From Candidatus Rubneribacter avistercoris (GTDB taxonomy: Bacteria > Actinomycetota > Coriobacteriia > Coriobacteriales > Eggerthellaceae), in NCBI GenBank assembly GCA_019115845.1, contig DXCU01000068.1:1-44830 (forward strand): a stretch of DNA of 44,830 nucleotides, given 5' to 3'. The translations under genes were made by a program, and so were the position numbers. Position 1 is the stretch's first letter. Each line of letters opens with the position of its first letter. A model generated the notes under the pieces. The model saw nothing but the letters and a program-made list of their open reading frames with translations, made no database searches and was not told the DNA's origin. Below are positions 16,758-25,072 of the stretch, piece by piece.

Positions 16758-17219
16758 ATGGATATACAGATCAACTACGACTACCGCAAAGACGAGCTTG
16801 AGAAGCTGCCGCTGCACGAGCTGACCCTGTTCGTGCTGGCGCGCGAGGGCAGGCCGGACAACACCGAGGTGTCCATCAGCTTCGTCACCGACGAGGCCAT
16901 AGCCGAGCTCAACGAGCGCTACCGCCGCAAAGAGGGTCCCACCGACGTGCTGTCCTTCGAGTGCGACGGCGCCGAGGACGACCTTTCGGCCATGACGCTT
17001 GCGGAAAGCCCCGTCTACGAGCTGGGCGACGTGGTCATAGCGCCCGACGTGGCCGGACGGCAGACGCGCGAGTTCGACACCACCTTCGAGGAGGAGATCA
17101 GCCTTCTTCTGGTCCACGGGCTTTTGCACCTGTGCGGCTACGACCATATCGAAGACGATGAGGCCGAGGTCATGGAGGCGCGCGAGGCCGACATCCTCAG
17201 GGAGTGGGCGAGGCGCTGA
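16758..17219 (+). CDS. ybeY: Endoribonuclease YbeY (rRNA maturation)
   Basis: This zinc-dependent single-strand endoribonuclease is needed for 16S rRNA 3' maturation and ribosome quality control. The 153-residue protein has the central signatures NERYRRKEGPTDVLSF and GDVVIAPDVA and the metal-binding motif HGLLHLCGYDH (Hx3Hx5H) near residues 117-127. ATG 16758 follows a GGGAAGG site and lies 2 bases after phoH. The stop codon overlaps the next start (TGATG). Gene order and motifs leave little doubt. Confidence 0.96.
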   Translation: MDIQINYDYRKDELEKLPLHELTLFVLAREGRPDNTEVSISFVTDEAIAELNERYRRKEGPTDVLSFECDGAEDDLSAMTLAESPVYELGDVVIAPDVAGRQTREFDTTFEEEISLLLVHGLLHLCGYDHIEDDEAEVMEAREADILREWARR

Positions 17220-17677
17220 TGGGCGAAAGGGGCCGTGTCGTCGCGGCGGAGGAGGAGGGCGGGCCCGTCTCCCCCGGCTTCGTCCGCAACCAGGCGTCGA
17301 AGGACCGAAGCGCGCGCTTCACCTTGGCGCACGCCTTCTCGTGCGCATGGAGCGGGGTGGTCGTTTCCGTGCGCACCCAGCGCAACATGAAGATCCATCT
17401 GGCGGCGGCGGCCGTTGCCGTTGCGGCGGGCCTCGTTCTGGGGATAGACGCCGTTTCGTGGGCGGTCGTGACGCTGTGCATCGCCGCGGTCGTGTCGGCC
17501 GAGTGCCTGAACACGGCGCTGGAGTCGGTGGTTGACCTGGTGTCGCCCGAATACCATGAGCTGGCCGGCCGGGCAAAGGACGCCGCCGCGGGAGCGGTGC
17601 TCGTGCTGGCGGCCGCGTCGGTGGCGGTTGCGGCCTTCGTGTTCGTTCCGCGCCTCGCGGCGCTTTTGGCGCCGTGA
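17219..17677 (+). CDS. dgkA: Diacylglycerol/undecaprenol kinase family membrane protein
   Basis: This small integral membrane kinase, 152 residues, probably phosphorylates undecaprenol in Gram-positive-type bacteria, feeding the cell-wall lipid carrier pool. After a charged N-terminal extension of about 45 residues come FSCAWSGV, then the family signature RTQRNMKIHL, a membrane span (AVAAGLVLGIDAVSWAVV), the catalytic EC-LNTALESVVDL motif, the AKDAAAGAVLV segment and a final membrane span. The extension is longer than usual. The start at ATG 17219 overlaps the ybeY stop; a GTG at 17204 in frame would add five residues. It lies between ybeY and era, the classical neighbourhood. Confidence 0.92.
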   Translation: MGERGRVVAAEEEGGPVSPGFVRNQASKDRSARFTLAHAFSCAWSGVVVSVRTQRNMKIHLAAAAVAVAAGLVLGIDAVSWAVVTLCIAAVVSAECLNTALESVVDLVSPEYHELAGRAKDAAAGAVLVLAAASVAVAAFVFVPRLAALLAP

Positions 17678-17715
17678 GCGCCGTCGTTTCCCATCGTGTA
17701 GCAAGGAGTGTGGGC

Positions 17716-18624
17716 ATGGACATGCCGAAGCAGTTCAAATCGGGGTTCGTCACGCTGGTGGGGCGCCCCAACGCAGGGAAATCGACCCTGCTCAACGCCA
17801 TCATGGGCAAGAAGATCGCCATCACGTCGAACACGGCGCAGACCACGCGGCACCGCTTCCGGGCGGTTTACACCCAAGACGACTTCCAGATGATCATCGT
17901 GGACACGCCCGGCCTGCACAAGCCCCACGACGCGCTCGGCGAGGAGCTCAACGTCTCGGCGCTCAAGGCGCTCGAGGACGTGGACGTGGTGGCCATGCTC
18001 GTGGACTCGTCCAAGCCCATCGGTCGCGGCGACGAGTGGGTGGCCGCCCGCCTCGAGGCGTCGCGCGCCAAGAAGATCTGCGTGCTGTCCAAGACCGACA
18101 TCGCCACCGCCGAGCAGATCTCTCGCCAGCGCGAGGCCGCCGAGCGCCTGGGGGCGTGGGACGCCATGGTGGCGCTGTCGTCCGAGACGGGCCGCAACGT
18201 GGACGCCTTCGTGGAGGAGGTCGTCTACCTTCTGCCCGAGGGTCCGGCGTGGTTCCCCGCCGACATGGAGACCGACCAGCCCATCGAGGTGGTGGTGGCC
18301 GAGTTCATCCGCGAGAAGATCCTGCGGACGTTCCGCGACGAGGTGCCGCACGCCATCGGCGTGCAGGTGGAGGAGATGGATTACGACCGCAAGAAGGACC
18401 TCCATCGCATCTTCGCGCGCATCTACGTGGAGCGCGACAGTCAGAAGGGCATCATCATCGGCAAGCAGGGCGCGGCCATCAAGCGCGTCGGCATCGAGGC
18501 GCGCGCCGACCTCGAGCAGCTTCTGGGCACGCGCGTGTACCTGGACTTGTCGGTCAAGGTGAAAAAGAACTGGCGGCGCGACGCGAGCCAGATCCGCCGG
18601 TTCGGCTACGGCGAGGGGGCGTGA
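17716..18624 (+). CDS. era: GTPase Era
   Basis: This is a ribosome-assembly GTPase that binds the 3' end of 16S rRNA. The 302-residue protein shows G1 GRPNAGKST, the switch region TTRHRF, G3 DTPGLHKP, a G4-like SKTD, and the C-terminal KH domain (IIIGKQGAAIKRVGIEAR) near residue 250. ATG 17716 has AAGGAG (17703-17708) 7 bases upstream; the longer open frame from 17674 lacks a site. It ends the phoH-ybeY-dgkA-era run. The following gene has its own promoter-like element. Confidence 0.97.
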   Translation: MDMPKQFKSGFVTLVGRPNAGKSTLLNAIMGKKIAITSNTAQTTRHRFRAVYTQDDFQMIIVDTPGLHKPHDALGEELNVSALKALEDVDVVAMLVDSSKPIGRGDEWVAARLEASRAKKICVLSKTDIATAEQISRQREAAERLGAWDAMVALSSETGRNVDAFVEEVVYLLPEGPAWFPADMETDQPIEVVVAEFIREKILRTFRDEVPHAIGVQVEEMDYDRKKDLHRIFARIYVERDSQKGIIIGKQGAAIKRVGIEARADLEQLLGTRVYLDLSVKVKKNWRRDASQIRRFGYGEGA

Positions 18625-18774
18625 CGGGGGCGCTGGCAGGCGCCGGCAGCCCCTTTCGCCTCGCAGTTCTGCAGGAATTGTCGTGAACCGCGCGCCCGGC
18701 GCGTCTTGCGGTGCCGTCGGGCCCTTTTTCGGCTACAATCCTTTCGTACCGCCATCTGCGAGGAGTAAGCCAGC

Positions 18775-20265
18775 ATGATCTGCCCCCATTGCCACTGCGA
18801 CAATCGAGACGGAGCCAAGTTCTGCAACGAATGCGGGCGTCCGCTGACCGGGCCGGCCGCCGAGGTCGTGGAGGACGCGTTCGCTTTCGAGGAGCCGGAG
18901 GTTTCTGAGGACCGCGCGCTTGACGAGGAGCAGGGCGCGGAGGATCCCGCCGAGGAGGAGGGCTTCGCCGTTGAGCCGGAAGGATCGTCCCGCACGGGCG
19001 CGTCCGGTCCGCTCGATCCTGACAGCCTGCCCTCCATCGACGTCGTGGGCGTGAACGTGGCCGAGGACGGCAGCGCCTTCGATCCTGACGACGACGCCGA
19101 GGCCCCCGCCGCCCAGGGCGATGTGGATCCGGCGCCCTCCGCCTACGCGCCCCGTCCTGCCGCGGGCTCCGATCCCGACCGCACGGCCGACCTCTCCGGT
19201 TTGGACGAGTGCCTGGTCGATTCCAGCTACGTGCCGCCGAAGGCCTCTTGGCGCTCCGGCGACACCATGGAGATGCCGCGGATCGAAGGCGCGTCCGAAC
19301 CGCGTCAGAAGGACTACCGCGCCCCCGACCCCAACAAGAAGAAGGGCGGGAAGGCCAAGGTCGCCGTCATCGTGATCGCCTGCCTGCTGGTGGCGGCGGG
19401 CGCGGCGGCGGCCGCCACGTACCAGATGGAGCTGTGGGGCGGCAAGATGCTGCCCGACGTGGTGGGCATGACCCAGACCGACGCTGCGGCCGTGCTCGAA
19501 GAGAAGGGCTTCTCGGTGCGCTCGACCGAGGTCGTCTCCGACGAGCCGGAGGGCGTCGTGCTGCTCATGGACCCCGGCGCCGGCTCCCGTCAGAGCGAGG
19601 GGACCGAGGTGGTGGTCCACGTGTCCGTGTCCCGCACCGTTCCCAACGTGGTGGGACGGCAGCGCGACGAGGCGGCCGCCCAGCTTGAGGACGCCGGTTT
19701 CGAGAACGTGTCCTTCGCCACGGAGAAGTCCGACGAGCGAGAGGGCACGGTTCTGGCCGTGTCCCCCGAGGCGGGCGCGAAGGCCCAGGCGGCGACGCCT
19801 GTCACGCTGACGGTGGCCGTTCCGTACACGGTTCCCGATATCGCTGGGATGAGCTGGAACGACGCCGTGGCGGCCCTGGAGGCGGAGGGGCTGGTGGTCG
19901 CAAGCGCCTACGTCTACGACGACAGCGTGGCCGACGGGACGCTGCTCGGCACCAATCCGGCCGCGGGCGAGAAGGTGGCCTCGGGTTCCACCGTGACCAT
20001 CAACATCTCCCGGGCGCGCGGGGCCGAGCTGGAAGCGGCCGCTTGGACCTACCTGCAAAGCGTCGGCACGCTGACCTTGGGCGGGACCGTCTACGAGGTG
20101 CAGTCGGTGGACGGGGTGAGCTACCAGGGCAACGAGACGACGGCCTTCACCATAACGGGCGCGGCCGTGACCACGCTCGACGGCGAGACGGTGCGGACCT
20201 CCGCGCGGCAGAAGAACGGCGTCATCGTGTGGGACGCCGCGAACAACATCGTGAGCGTGTCCTAG
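18775..20265 (+). CDS. Zinc-ribbon and PASTA-repeat membrane protein
   Basis: This 496-residue protein has four parts. A zinc ribbon is at the N-terminus (Cys 3, 6, 17 and 20; MICPHCHCDNRDGAKFC). An acidic, probably disordered linker runs to about residue 190. One membrane span is at about 195-216 after a lysine-rich stop. Outside the cell there are three PASTA repeats (beginning LPDVVGM near 225, VPNVVGR near 289, VPDIAGM near 352) and an 80-residue C-terminal domain. PASTA modules bind peptidoglycan fragments and usually belong to Ser/Thr kinases or penicillin-binding proteins. No kinase domain is present here, so it may be an accessory wall sensor. AGGAG is 9 bases before ATG 18775 and TACAAT lies at 18734-18739. 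The role is inferred from domains only. Confidence 0.85.
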   Translation: MICPHCHCDNRDGAKFCNECGRPLTGPAAEVVEDAFAFEEPEVSEDRALDEEQGAEDPAEEEGFAVEPEGSSRTGASGPLDPDSLPSIDVVGVNVAEDGSAFDPDDDAEAPAAQGDVDPAPSAYAPRPAAGSDPDRTADLSGLDECLVDSSYVPPKASWRSGDTMEMPRIEGASEPRQKDYRAPDPNKKKGGKAKVAVIVIACLLVAAGAAAAATYQMELWGGKMLPDVVGMTQTDAAAVLEEKGFSVRSTEVVSDEPEGVVLLMDPGAGSRQSEGTEVVVHVSVSRTVPNVVGRQRDEAAAQLEDAGFENVSFATEKSDEREGTVLAVSPEAGAKAQAATPVTLTVAVPYTVPDIAGMSWNDAVAALEAEGLVVASAYVYDDSVADGTLLGTNPAAGEKVASGSTVTINISRARGAELEAAAWTYLQSVGTLTLGGTVYEVQSVDGVSYQGNETTAFTITGAAVTTLDGETVRTSARQKNGVIVWDAANNIVSVS

Positions 20266-20274
20266 GGTCCGGCG

Positions 20275-21039
20275 GTGCCGCAGACGTACGGCGCGCGCGT
20301 CATCGTGCTGCGCAAGACCAAGTTGGGCGAGAGCGACCTCGTTCTCACGATGCTGGCCGAGGACGGCTCGCAGCTGCGCGCGGTCGCGAAGGGGGCGCGC
20401 AAGCCCGCAAGCTCCTTCGCGTCGCGGTTGGAGCTGTACGCGGTGGCCGACGTCCTGCTGGCCCGGGGGCGCAGCCTCGATGTGGTCAAGGAGGCGCGCC
20501 TTGTGGAGGGCAACGAGCGTCTGAGGCTCGACATGGAGCATGCGGCCTGCGCCGCCCCCATGGCCGAGCTGCTCGACCGCGCCACGCACACGGGTCTGGA
20601 GAACCCCCGGCTGTTCGCGCTCACGCGAACCGCGCTCGCCGCCCTCGGGCGCGCCCGCCCGCAGGAGGCCCCGGCGATGTGCGCCGCCCACCTGGTCAAG
20701 GCTTTGGCGCTTCTGGGGCTTCGCCCGAGTTTTACGCTGTGCGCCCGCTGCGGCGCGGAGGTCGCCCGCCACGACGGCGGCGACGTCCGCGTGTCGTTTC
20801 GGGAGGGAGGGGTCCTGTGCGCCGACTGCGCGTCCCTCGTTGAGGCGCGGGTGGTGCCGCAGGGCGCGCTCGCCTGGTGCGAGGCGCTGTTGGGATCGAC
20901 GTTCTCCCAGATAGAGGACTTGAAACCCGATTTGTCGGCATCGTTTTCGGTGTTGCGTTTTTGCCAGGAGTGGACGAAAGAGCATGTTGGTTTCAACCTG
21001 AAGTCCCTGAACTTCCTGTTCACTTGCGGCTTGTTTTGA
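20275..21039 (+). CDS. recO: DNA repair protein RecO
   Basis: This protein loads RecA at gaps in the RecF pathway by binding single-stranded DNA and SSB. The 254-residue protein opens with the OB-fold segment YGARVIVLRKTKLGESDLVLTML, then VAKGARKPASSFASRLEL, typical of RecO. A four-cysteine zinc site (CARCGAEV and CADC) lies near residues 155-185. The helical C-terminal tail ends in LKSLNFLFTCGLF. The GTG start at 20275 is nine bases after the PASTA gene stop without a clear ribosome site, so coupling is possible. Another RecFOR-type partner, RecA, is encoded 17 kb downstream. Confidence 0.93.
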   Translation: MPQTYGARVIVLRKTKLGESDLVLTMLAEDGSQLRAVAKGARKPASSFASRLELYAVADVLLARGRSLDVVKEARLVEGNERLRLDMEHAACAAPMAELLDRATHTGLENPRLFALTRTALAALGRARPQEAPAMCAAHLVKALALLGLRPSFTLCARCGAEVARHDGGDVRVSFREGGVLCADCASLVEARVVPQGALAWCEALLGSTFSQIEDLKPDLSASFSVLRFCQEWTKEHVGFNLKSLNFLFTCGLF

Positions 21040-21060
21040 ACCATGAAGAGAAAGGAAGCC

Positions 21061-21312
21061 ATGTACGCGTACAAGACGCACGGGACCTGCTCCCGCCAGA
21101 TCAACATCGAGCTTGACGGCGAGGCGGTGGCGCACGTCGATTTCGTGGGCGGCTGCGACGGCAACCTCAAGGCTGTGTCGAAGCTGGTCGAGGGCATGAC
21201 GGTGGACGAGGTGGCGGCTCTTCTGGAGGGCAACACCTGCGGGAAAAGGCCCACGTCGTGCGCCGACCAGCTGGTCAAAGGGCTGCGCGAGGCTCGCGAG
21301 GCCGCGCGGTGA
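21061..21312 (+). CDS. TSCPD-domain protein
   Basis: This small protein of 83 residues has the TSCPD fold found as the C-terminal module of class II ribonucleotide reductases and as stand-alone proteins. It begins MYAYKTHGTCSRQINIEL, then VDFVGGCDGNLKAVSKLVEG, and ends around LEGNTCGKRPTSCADQLV. Conserved cysteines in GTCS, GGCDGN, NTCG and TSCADQ match the family. ATG 21061 is favoured because AAAGGA (21051-21056) is four bases upstream; ATG 21043 would add six residues without a site. It follows recO closely. The function is unknown; iron or nucleotide binding is only a suggestion from the cysteines. Confidence 0.85.
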   Translation: MYAYKTHGTCSRQINIELDGEAVAHVDFVGGCDGNLKAVSKLVEGMTVDEVAALLEGNTCGKRPTSCADQLVKGLREAREAAR

Positions 21313-21319
21313 CGACTCG

Positions 21320-22072
21320 TCACGCCGCGTCGTAGGCCCAGATGGCGCGCGCCTGGCCCAAGACGACGTCGAAATCCCACGTCTGCGCGCTCCGTTCAGG
21401 GCTGTTGGGATCGCGCACCATAAGCCGGCCGTTGCGATCTATGCCGCACAGCACGATGAAATGACCGGTGGAGGTGAAGTCTCCGGGGCCCATGCTGCAG
21501 ATGACGGGCGAGCCTCCCGCGATGGCGCGCCGCACGCTCTCCTCGTCGGCGGGAACCTCGCGGGCGATAAGCCCGCAGGAGGCCGCCCCTTCGGTCATGA
21601 AGGCCCAGGCGGTTCCGTCGGGGGTGGCGCAGCCCATCTGCTCGGACAGGGCGGCCATGTCCGCCGGGCTTCTGTCGTCGCGCCCTGTGAGCGCTATGTA
21701 GACCATCGACAAGCACGTGGGCCCGCACCCCGACTCGCCGAAATCGGCGCCCGCGTAGCGCACGGAGGCCCAGGCGGGGTCGCCTTGGTAGAGCGAGGGG
21801 ACCTCGCCGGCCCTCCATTCGTCGCGCGGGGTGCTAAGCGGCGCTTCCGAGCCGCCCGCCTCCTGCGCGCCGGCCGAAAGCGCGCCCAAGGCCGATGCGG
21901 TGCACCAGGCGAGCGTCCCCAGGGCGCATACGAGGACGGCCGCCACAACGACATGCGCTGCCGAAAAGGTGCGCGGCGCGAACAGGGGCCGCCTTCTCGG
22001 CGGACGCCTGGCGTGGGCACGTCTGACGGCGGGAGTGCGCGGCGCGGAGCCGAACGAGTTGGTGTAGGACAT
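21320..22072 (-). CDS. Membrane-anchored C39-like cysteine peptidase
   Basis: This protein of 250 residues has a basic N-terminus, one membrane span (about 37-58, AAHVVVAAVLVCALGTLAW), a low-complexity linker and a papain-like C39_2 domain. Catalytic features are GESGCGPTCLSMVYIAL (Cys), STGHFIVLCGIDRNGRLMV (His) and DPNSPERS (Asn/Asp). The start at 22072 uses AAGGAGA about five bases upstream. It is convergent with the TSCPD gene and divergent from the VanRS-like pair; an 11-bp-phased repeat lies in its upstream region, so it is probably part of that regulon. Such domains mostly cleave peptides or wall-linked proteins outside the cell. The substrate cannot be told. Confidence 0.85.
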   Translation of the reverse strand: MSYTNSFGSAPRTPAVRRAHARRPPRRRPLFAPRTFSAAHVVVAAVLVCALGTLAWCTASALGALSAGAQEAGGSEAPLSTPRDEWRAGEVPSLYQGDPAWASVRYAGADFGESGCGPTCLSMVYIALTGRDDRSPADMAALSEQMGCATPDGTAWAFMTEGAASCGLIAREVPADEESVRRAIAGGSPVICSMGPGDFTSTGHFIVLCGIDRNGRLMVRDPNSPERSAQTWDFDVVLGQARAIWAYDAA

Positions 22073-22147
22073 GGGGATCTCCTTTCTTCGCCCCTCCATT
22101 GTCCTTGCCGCCGGCCCCCCTGTCCCGGAAGAACGGTCAACCGATTG

Positions 22148-22163
22148 CTTAAGCTTCCCTGAA
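22148..22163. promoter_or_regulatory. OmpR-type direct-repeat site near the peptidase gene
   Basis: CTTAAGCTTCCCTGAA contains half-sites CTTAA (22148) and CTGAA (22159) exactly 11 bp apart, the phasing of OmpR-family dimers. A near-identical site (14 of 16 bases) is at 22335-22350. It lies about 76 bases upstream of the - strand peptidase start. Confidence 0.55.
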
Positions 22164-22334
22164 GCCCCCGCACCCCCGCCGCCGTGTTCAACGGGCGCGC
22201 TCTTCGCTCAACTGCCGCGTCTGGCGCGGCGCACCCCTCGCTCAACCGTCGTGCCTGGCGGCGCACCCGCTCCGCAGCCGCTGCCCAGCGCGGCGCGTGG
22301 TTGCGCCGCCCAGCGGCCGCCCCGGCGGCGGGCT
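22164..22334. other. GC-rich intergenic region between the divergent peptidase and VanR-like genes
   Basis: About 170 bases between the two direct-repeat sites contain several imperfect CTCAACT/CTCAACC and GGCGCGGCGCAC-type repeats but no gene with start signals. Nothing else was recognised here. Confidence 0.5.
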
Positions 22335-22394
22335 CTTAAGTTTCCCTTAATTCTGCCCGCCGCGCCCGAACTTCTCGCCGCCTGTGGATACAAT
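22335..22394 (+). promoter_or_regulatory. OmpR-type direct repeat and -10 upstream of the response regulator
   Basis: CTTAAGTTTCCCTTAA (22335-22350) has two CTTAA half-sites 11 bp apart. It is followed by a -10-like TACAAT at 22389-22394 with a poor -35. An activator site a few turns upstream of a weak promoter fits autoactivation by the response regulator encoded next. Confidence 0.55.
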
Positions 22395-22452
22395 GGGCGC
22401 GTCGGTTTCGGGCGGATCGCATCGGGCGGTCCGCGGAAGGGAAGGAGCGCCG

Positions 22453-23139
22453 GTGGGGGAGAGGAAGCGCGTCGCGGTGTGCGACGACGATCAGGCCATC
22501 GCCGATCTGGTCGGGCAGCTGCTCGCGGAGGCCGGGCTTGAGGCGCGCGCCTTCTACGGCGCCTCCGACTTGCTGGCAGCCCTTGGCCGAGAGCCGTTCG
22601 ATCTTGTGATCCTGGACGTCATGATGCCGGTCATGGACGGTTTCTCCTGCTGCCGGGAGATCCGCCGCGCAAGCTCGGTGCCCGTCATCTTCCTGACGGC
22701 GAAGGACGAGGAAGTGGACAAGGTGGTGGGCTTTGAGCTGGGGGCCGACGACTACGTGGTGAAGCCCTTCAAGCCCCGCGAGCTGGTGGCGCGCGTCCGC
22801 GCCCGCATCAGGCGCGCCGAAGGCGGAGACGGGGCCGAAGGGGCGCTCGAGGCGTGCGGCATCGTGCTGGACGAAGCCGGCCACGAGGTCTCGCTGCACG
22901 GTGAGGCGCTCTCGCTCACCCCCAAGGAGTTCTCCATCCTCGCCTGCCTCATGAGGTCGAAGGGCAGGCCGGTGGCCTCGCGCGATTTGTTCGAGGAGGT
23001 GTGGGGCGAGGAGGCGAACGTCCAGAGCAACAACACGGTGATGGTGCACATCCGCCATCTGCGCAAGAAGCTGGCCGCTGTGGACTCGTCCCAGGAGTTC
23101 GTCGAGACGGTGTGGGGCGTGGGCTACCGGTTGGGATGA
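22453..23139 (+). CDS. VanR-like OmpR-family response regulator
   Basis: This 228-residue response regulator has a receiver domain (VAVCDDDQAIADLVGQ, phosphoacceptor Asp in LVILDVMMPVMDGF, Lys in VVKPFKP) and a winged-helix DNA-binding domain. The latter's SLTPKEFSILACLM and SNNTVMVHIRHLRKKL segments resemble VanR-type regulators. GTG 22453 follows AAGGAG (22442-22447) by five bases; an upstream ATG at 22384 would add residues not typical of the family. It precedes the sensor kinase by 37 bases, presumably as one operon. It likely binds the 11-bp-phased repeats on either side of the divergent region. No vancomycin-resistance genes are present nearby. Confidence 0.92.
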   Translation: MGERKRVAVCDDDQAIADLVGQLLAEAGLEARAFYGASDLLAALGREPFDLVILDVMMPVMDGFSCCREIRRASSVPVIFLTAKDEEVDKVVGFELGADDYVVKPFKPRELVARVRARIRRAEGGDGAEGALEACGIVLDEAGHEVSLHGEALSLTPKEFSILACLMRSKGRPVASRDLFEEVWGEEANVQSNNTVMVHIRHLRKKLAAVDSSQEFVETVWGVGYRLG

Positions 23140-23176
23140 CGCGACGGGCGGCCGGGCCGCCGAAGGAGGAGAGGCA

Positions 23177-24328
23177 ATGGATCAGATCGCGTTCGCGCAG
23201 GCGCGCAAGGATCAGACCCGCAGGCTTTCGAACAGCGTGCTGTGGCGCACCGTGGCGGGCATCGTTGCGTTCGCCGTCGTTTACCTGTTCTCGTTCTCCC
23301 TGTTCATGGCAACGCTTGGAAACCCCGTGTCGAACGCCGTGTTCAACCTCGTGGGACAGAGCTACTGGCTGCATTCGACCATCGAGAACCTGTTTTTGGC
23401 GCTTGTCGCGGCGGGATTCGTGGGAGGCATCGTGCTCGTGGTGCGCTCGGGCATCAACCGGGCGCTGCGCTACTTCGACCTTTTGCTCGACTCGGCGGGC
23501 GATGTGCTCGCAAAGCGCGAAGGCCCTGTCTCGCTGCCGGTGGAGCTTGCGCCCACGGCCGCCGCGCTGAGCGCCATCAAGGAGGAGCGCGAGCGCGCCG
23601 ACCGCGCCGCGCAAGCGGCCGAGGGGCGCAAAAACGAGCTGGTGGCCTACCTGGCCCACGACGTCAAGACCCCGCTCACCTCCATGATCGGCTACCTGAC
23701 GCTGCTCGAGGAGTCGCCCGACCTGCCCGAGCGGACGCGGGCGCGCTACACGGGCGTCGCGCTGGAGAAGGCGTACCGCCTGGAGGGGCTGCTCGACGAG
23801 TTCTTCGAGATCACGCGCTACAACCTGCACGCCATCCCCATCGAGCGCTCGCGGTTCGACGCCGCGCTGTTCTGCGGGCAGGTGATCGACGAGCTCTTCC
23901 CGCTCGCCGAGGCGCGGAACCTGCGCCTTGTCTACGAGGGGCCGCAGGAGCTTTCCGTGTTCGCGGATGCGGGCAAGGTGGCCCGCGTGCTCAACAACGT
24001 CATGAAGAACGCGGTGGCCTACGCCGATCCGGGCACCGACGTCTCGGTGCGCACCTCGATCGCCACCGGGGCGGACGGCTTCGCATGGTGGGAGCTTACC
24101 GTCACCGATCGCGGACGCGAGCTGGCCCCGCAGCACCTCGAGCGCATCTTCGAGCGCTTCTACCGGGTTGACGAGGCCCGCGGCGGGCAGGCCGGCGGGG
24201 CGGGGCTGGGGCTGGCCATCGCCCGTGAGATAGCGCGCGCCCACGGCGGGGACATCTACGCCGCCAGCAACGCGGGAATCACCTCGTTCACCGTTTGGAT
24301 TCCCCAGGGTCCCTCCCGGGCCGCGTAG
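23177..24328 (+). CDS. VanS-like sensor histidine kinase
   Basis: This 383-residue membrane histidine kinase has two spans (about 17-43 and 73-93) enclosing a short extracellular loop, then a linker and the HisKA domain with the phospho-His in YLAHDVKTPLTSMIGYL (H161). Its HATPase domain includes N box NVMKNAVAYADPG, a divergent D-x-G-x region (TDRGREL) and the G2 loop GGAGLGLAIAREI. VanS and related two-span kinases share this architecture and the LAHDVKTPLTS core. ATG 23177 has AAGGAGGA close upstream. It is paired with the preceding regulator. The signal is probably at the membrane or wall surface and is not identified. Confidence 0.92.
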   Translation: MDQIAFAQARKDQTRRLSNSVLWRTVAGIVAFAVVYLFSFSLFMATLGNPVSNAVFNLVGQSYWLHSTIENLFLALVAAGFVGGIVLVVRSGINRALRYFDLLLDSAGDVLAKREGPVSLPVELAPTAAALSAIKEERERADRAAQAAEGRKNELVAYLAHDVKTPLTSMIGYLTLLEESPDLPERTRARYTGVALEKAYRLEGLLDEFFEITRYNLHAIPIERSRFDAALFCGQVIDELFPLAEARNLRLVYEGPQELSVFADAGKVARVLNNVMKNAVAYADPGTDVSVRTSIATGADGFAWWELTVTDRGRELAPQHLERIFERFYRVDEARGGQAGGAGLGLAIAREIARAHGGDIYAASNAGITSFTVWIPQGPSRAA

Positions 24329-24452
24329 GGGGCGTCCGCCTCCAAGCCCTCGCCTTGCTTGCTCCGTCTCCTTGCGTTTCCCCTCTCGCTTCGCCTCCCG
24401 TCGCATGCGGGCGCGCCTTTGTGGGCAAGCTGTGGCGCGCATCGCGCGTCGC
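24329..24452. other. Intergenic DNA before the rpsO promoter
   Basis: The gap between the kinase gene and the rpsO start totals 299 bases. This first part shows GC-rich simple composition with pyrimidine runs and no supported gene, hairpin with T-tract or repeat. Confidence 0.5.
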
Positions 24453-24481
24453 TTGCCGGGGATGGCCGCTTCGCCTACAAT
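24453..24481 (+). promoter_or_regulatory. rpsO promoter
   Basis: TTGCCG (24453-24458) and TACAAT (24476-24481) with a 17-base spacer form a good vegetative promoter. The leader is about 140 bases, enough for S15-type autoregulation, though I could not fold it reliably. Confidence 0.65.
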
Positions 24482-24627
24482 GGGCAGGCTGCGAAACCGC
24501 AGGCACTTCCCGCTTGGTTTCCATGCGTCCACCGCATGGCCACCCAGAGGGGAGCATGAGAAGCGCCGGCGCCTGACGCCGCGCACGAGGGCGGGGCCAA
24601 GGCGCCCTGCGGGAAAGGTGGAGAAGC

Positions 24628-24915
24628 ATGGCTGACAAGCTTAGCATCAGCAAGGAGCGCACGGCCGAGCTCATCAAGGAGTTTGGCAAGGGCGAGGCCG
24701 ATTCCGGCAGCCCCGAGGTGCAGGTTGCCATCCTTTCGGAGCGCATCCGCAACCTGACCGAGCATCTGAAGGTCCACAAGAAGGACAACCACACGCGCCG
24801 CGGGCTCATGATGCTCATCGGCAAGCGCCGCGGCCTTCTGAAGTACATCAAGAACCGCGACATCGAAGAGTACCGCGCGCTCATCAAGAAGCTGGGCATC
24901 CGAGACAACATCTAG
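24628..24915 (+). CDS. rpsO: 30S ribosomal protein S15
   Basis: This primary-binding protein of the 30S platform contacts helices 20-22 of 16S rRNA. The 95-residue product shows the conserved [21 protein letters not shown] and the [22 protein letters not shown] signatures. It is slightly longer than E. coli S15 (89 residues) owing to the N-terminus ([15 protein letters not shown]). The ribosome site AGGTGGAGA lies just before ATG 24628. It is followed by a strong hairpin and then pnp, the conserved rpsO-pnp order, which in many bacteria is processed by RNase III between the genes. Confidence 0.98.
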   Translation: MADKLSISKERTAELIKEFGKGEADSGSPEVQVAILSERIRNLTEHLKVHKKDNHTRRGLMMLIGKRRGLLKYIKNRDIEEYRALIKKLGIRDNI

Positions 24916-24924
24916 CCAGCCAAA

Positions 24925-24950
24925 CGAAAGCCCGCCCCGGCGGGCTTTCG
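24925..24950 (+). terminator. rpsO-pnp intergenic hairpin
   Basis: CGAAAGCCCG (24925-24934) pairs with CGGGCTTTCG (24941-24950) around a six-base loop (or a 12-bp arm with two loop bases). No long T-tract follows, so it is likely a partial terminator or mRNA-processing site between rpsO and pnp. Confidence 0.65.
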
Positions 24951-25072
24951 CATAGCGGTCGGAGGCGCAAGGGCGCGTCCGCTCGCGGCGGCGGGGGAAC
25001 GGTGAGTACCCCGTCAGCCGAAGAAGCTTGTCCGCACTAGGGCGGCAAGGCGAAGAGAAAGAACAAGGCATC

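Noticed and set aside
18733..21135. Long - strand open frame opposite the PASTA gene and recO
   Set aside because: The sense strand carries clear PASTA repeats and RecO motifs; the antisense product is a GC-driven shadow.
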